Made by a program: the position numbers and the translations under genes. DNA of 7,318 nt. It comes from Alphaproteobacteria bacterium (GTDB lineage Bacteria; Pseudomonadota; Alphaproteobacteria; Rhodobacterales; Rhodobacteraceae). Location: NCBI GenBank assembly GCA_030830465.1, contig JAURMY010000077.1, forward strand, positions 1 through 7,318, written 5' to 3'. The notes under the pieces were generated by a model. The model saw only the letters and a list, made by a program, of their open reading frames with translations, ran no database searches and had not been told where the DNA came from. Positions 5,219 through 7,318 of the stretch are shown piece after piece (within the stretch, counting starts at the first letter, position 1; every line of letters starts with the position of its first letter).

Positions 5219-6451
5219 ATGAACAAGCATATCCAGACACATGTAGACGCACGCCCCGAAATGCTGGCGTTTCACAATGGCGACAAAGTGGCCCTGCCGT
5301 TTTCGCAGGGCGAGTATGACGCCCGCCTTGCCGGGCTGCGTGCCCTGATGGCGGCGCAGGGGGTTGAGGCGGCGGTGCTGACATCCATGCACAACATCGC
5401 CTACTATTCGGGTTTCCTATACTGCTCTTTCGGGCGGCCTTACGGGTTTGTCGTAACGGCGGACAAGGCCGTGACGATCTCGGCCGGAATTGACGGCGGT
5501 CAGCCCTGGCGGCGGTCAGCCTTTGACAGCCTGACCTATACCGACTGGCAGCGCGACAACTACTGGCGCGCGGTGCGGTCCGTTTCGGGCGCGGGCAAGG
5601 TGGTCGGCTATGAGGGCGATCACTTGAACCTGCAGGGATTTGACCGGCTGAAAGGGTTTCTGGAGCCCAGCAAGACCGTAGATCTGGCGGGTGCCACGAT
5701 GCGTCAGCGGATGGGCAAATCGCCCGCCGAAATCGCGCTGATCCGCGAAGGGGCGCGGGTGGCCGATATTGGCGGCTATGCGGTGCGCGATGCAATCCGC
5801 ACAGGGGCGCGGGAAATTGATGTGGCCATGGCCGGACGGGACGCGATGGAGATTGAAATCGCACGGGCCTTTCCAGACAGCGAAATGCGTGACAGCTGGG
5901 TCTGGTTTCAATCCGGCCTGAACTCCGACGGAGCCCATAACCCGGTGACGATGCGCGCACTTGAACAGGGCGACATCCTGAGCCTGAACACCTTTCCGAT
6001 GATCAGCGGCTATTATACCGCTTTGGAACGGACCCTGTTTCTGGGGGAACCCGATGCCGCGTCGCTGGCGATATGGCAGGCCAATGTGGGGGCGCATGAA
6101 CTGGGTCTGTCGCTGATCAAACCGGGGGCCACCTGTTCCGGCATCACCCATGCGATCAACGACTTTTTTGCCGCGCGCGATCTGCTGCAATACCGGTCCT
6201 TCGGCTATGGCCATTCCTTCGGCATTCTCAGCCATTATTATGGCCGCGAGGCGGGGCTGGAACTGCGCGAAGATATCGACACCGTGCTGGAGCCGGGGAT
6301 GGTCGTGTCGATGGAGCCGATGCTGACCCTGCCTGCGGGCATGCCGGGCGCGGGCGGGTATCGGGAACATGACATCCTGATCGTGACCGAAGACGGGGCG
6401 GAAAACATCACCGGCTTCCCCTATGGGCCGGAGCATAACATCATCGCCTGA
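5219..6451 (+). CDS. Creatinase (creatine amidinohydrolase, EC 3.5.3.3)
   Basis: Hydrolyses creatine to sarcosine and urea, letting the cell use creatine as carbon and nitrogen source; a cytosolic homodimer in characterised members. The 410-residue protein has the N-terminal creatinase domain (about 20-165) and the C-terminal pita-bread (M24-like) catalytic domain (about 170-405), close to the roughly 403 residues of the Pseudomonas putida enzyme. Resemblance as I recall that sequence is very strong: HNIAYYSGFLYCSFGRPYGF (58-77), IDGGQPWRR (91-99), YTDWQRDNYW (107-116), DGAHNPVT (237-244), GYYTALERTLFL (264-275), FGYGHSFGILSHYYGREAGL (328-347), VSMEPM (363-368) and PGAGGYREHDILIV (376-389). 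His240, Glu270, Arg343 and Glu366 correspond to the known His232, Glu262, Arg335 and Glu358 with a constant offset of eight. As in true creatinases, the metal-binding set of M24 aminopeptidases is lacking. Creatininase, sarcosine oxidase and urease genes are not in the window. The structured leader suggests RNA-level control. Confidence 0.96.
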   Translation: MNKHIQTHVDARPEMLAFHNGDKVALPFSQGEYDARLAGLRALMAAQGVEAAVLTSMHNIAYYSGFLYCSFGRPYGFVVTADKAVTISAGIDGGQPWRRSAFDSLTYTDWQRDNYWRAVRSVSGAGKVVGYEGDHLNLQGFDRLKGFLEPSKTVDLAGATMRQRMGKSPAEIALIREGARVADIGGYAVRDAIRTGAREIDVAMAGRDAMEIEIARAFPDSEMRDSWVWFQSGLNSDGAHNPVTMRALEQGDILSLNTFPMISGYYTALERTLFLGEPDAASLAIWQANVGAHELGLSLIKPGATCSGITHAINDFFAARDLLQYRSFGYGHSFGILSHYYGREAGLELREDIDTVLEPGMVVSMEPMLTLPAGMPGAGGYREHDILIVTEDGAENITGFPYGPEHNIIA

Positions 6452-6457
6452 AATCGT

Positions 6458-6487
6458 GACCGGTGCCCGGTGATCCGGGCGCCGGTC
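6458..6487 (+). terminator. Strong hairpin after creatinase, probable terminator without U tract
   Basis: GACCGGTGCCCGG (6458-6470) pairs with CCGGGCGCCGGTC (6475-6487) around a TGAT loop, a 13-bp stem with a single G-U wobble, starting six bases after the creatinase stop codon. It is followed by C residues, not T, so it is not a classical intrinsic terminator. It may stop transcription with help from Rho, protect the creatinase mRNA 3' end, or attenuate read-through into the DUF1194 gene. Confidence 0.55.
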
Positions 6488-6557
6488 CCCCCATTGGGGC
6501 TTGTGTGCTATGCGCGGCTGGATCAGGCTGGTCCTTACAGCAATTGCGCAGGGTTTG

Positions 6558-7286
6558 ATGGAACAGGTTCGCAACAGGATTTTGGCGGCGGCCTTCTGGG
6601 GTATCGCTGCAACGGCATCTGCCGCGGCGGAACCTGTGCCGCTGGAACTGGTTCTGGCGATGGATGTGTCCACCAGCGTGGACGCAGAGGAATTCGCGCT
6701 TCAACAATTCGGCACCGCGCGGGCTTTTCGCGATCCGGCGGTGGTGCAGGCGATCGAGGCGACCGGCGGGCTGGCGGTTAGTGTGGTGCAATGGGCGGGC
6801 GACGGCGAAGTGCGGGTCGCGGTGCCCTGGTCGCGCCTTGAAACGGCCGAAGATGCGGCGGCTTTTGCCGATGCAATTGCCATCATGCCAAGGATGGTGC
6901 GGGGCTTTACCTTTATTGACGGGGCGATCCGCTTTGCCGCCGGTCAGATCGAACAGAATGATTTCAGCGGCGCACGCAAGGTGATTGACGTATCGGGCGA
7001 CGGCACCGCCACCAACCAAAGCCCGGCTGCGGCGCGCAATGCCGCCGTGGTGCAGGGGATCACGGTGAACGGTCTGGTTATTCTGGTCGGAGATATGGAT
7101 CTGGGCATTCTGGCCGATCAGGACACCTATACCCATTACCGCGATCAGGTGATCGGCGGACCAGGGGCATTTCTGATCAAGGCGGACGGGTTCGCGGATT
7201 ACGCCCGCGCCAGCCAGGAAAAGGTGCAGCGCGAGAATGCCGGTAAGGTGAAGTCAGGACTGCCGCGCGTCTATGCGCGGCAATAG
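6558..7286 (+). CDS. Exported DUF1194 (von Willebrand factor A-like) protein
   Basis: A 242-residue protein of the DUF1194 family, common in Rhodobacterales and of unknown function. From ATG at 6558 a signal peptide is visible: positive residues at Arg5 and Arg7, a hydrophobic core LAAAFWGIAATA, and Ala-X-Ala cleavage near residues 22-24 before EPVPLELVLAMD. The mature part is one VWA-like domain. A MIDAS-type DVSTS motif (36-40) follows strand LELVLAM, Thr118 is a candidate third ligand, and RKVIDVSGDGTATNQ (140-154) carries the conserved DVSGDG. GITVNGLVILV (167-177), VIGGPGAFL (198-206) and a C-terminal ASQEKVQRE are further family landmarks. It probably binds a divalent metal and a protein partner in the periplasm. 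An alternative ATG at 6510 would add 16 residues; both starts have weak Shine-Dalgarno sequences, and I chose 6558 because it gives the more normal signal peptide. No functional link to creatinase is evident. Confidence 0.9.
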   Translation: MEQVRNRILAAAFWGIAATASAAAEPVPLELVLAMDVSTSVDAEEFALQQFGTARAFRDPAVVQAIEATGGLAVSVVQWAGDGEVRVAVPWSRLETAEDAAAFADAIAIMPRMVRGFTFIDGAIRFAAGQIEQNDFSGARKVIDVSGDGTATNQSPAAARNAAVVQGITVNGLVILVGDMDLGILADQDTYTHYRDQVIGGPGAFLIKADGFADYARASQEKVQRENAGKVKSGLPRVYARQ

Positions 7287-7318
7287 AGCGTACTGCGTTT
7301 TACATGACATAAACTGCA

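Noticed and set aside
5101..5319. Possible leader peptide of 72 codons starting at ATG 5101
   Set aside because: No good Shine-Dalgarno, the frame runs into the creatinase gene out of phase, and there is no run of regulatory codons as in attenuation peptides.
5516..6673. Long minus-strand frame of 385 codons opposite creatinase
   Set aside because: His/Arg/Gln-rich shadow of the creatinase gene with no recognisable motifs, whereas the plus strand gives a full-length enzyme.

Overview
The window looks like chromosomal DNA from an alphaproteobacterium, most likely of the Rhodobacterales/Roseobacter group. This rests on the high GC content, on the combination of a Hint_2 (hedgehog/intein-type) protein, a DUF1194 von Willebrand-type protein and a creatinase, and on general sequence style. 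It is an inference, since no marker gene is present. There are seven protein-coding genes, one of them cut by the left edge. I see no tRNA, rRNA, CRISPR array or insertion sequence.

Left part (1-2775, all on the minus strand). In order of transcription from right to left there is an MFS permease, a RarD-type EamA transporter (67 bp further on, possibly co-transcribed) and the N-terminal half of a DppB/OppB-type ABC permease (132 bp further on, probably its own unit running off the window). The block is entirely membrane transport.

Middle part (2776-4964). A divergent intergenic region of 259 bp separates the MFS gene from a plus-strand gene for a protein with a C-terminal Hint_2 domain. That gene ends 16 bp from the end of a convergent, minus-strand PAPS-dependent sulfotransferase gene.

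Right part (4965-7318). A 254-bp region separates the divergent sulfotransferase and creatinase genes. Creatinase (creatine + H2O to sarcosine + urea) is the most securely identified gene: all four published active-site residues are present at a constant offset from the Pseudomonas enzyme. Its upstream region has a perfect TTGACA -35 box followed by about 130 nt of leader. The leader is packed with regular 6-bp hairpins, two alternative and mutually exclusive stems, a duplicated CCGGAGG and a small hairpin over the Shine-Dalgarno sequence. This is the most interesting part of the window and a candidate cis-regulatory RNA for creatine use. A 13-bp hairpin without a U tract follows the creatinase stop codon, and then comes an exported DUF1194 protein.

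The genes do not form one pathway. Creatinase stands without creatininase, sarcosine oxidase or urease in view, so its partners must lie elsewhere. The partial ABC permease or the MFS protein could import a small nitrogen compound, but nothing in the sequence ties them to creatine.
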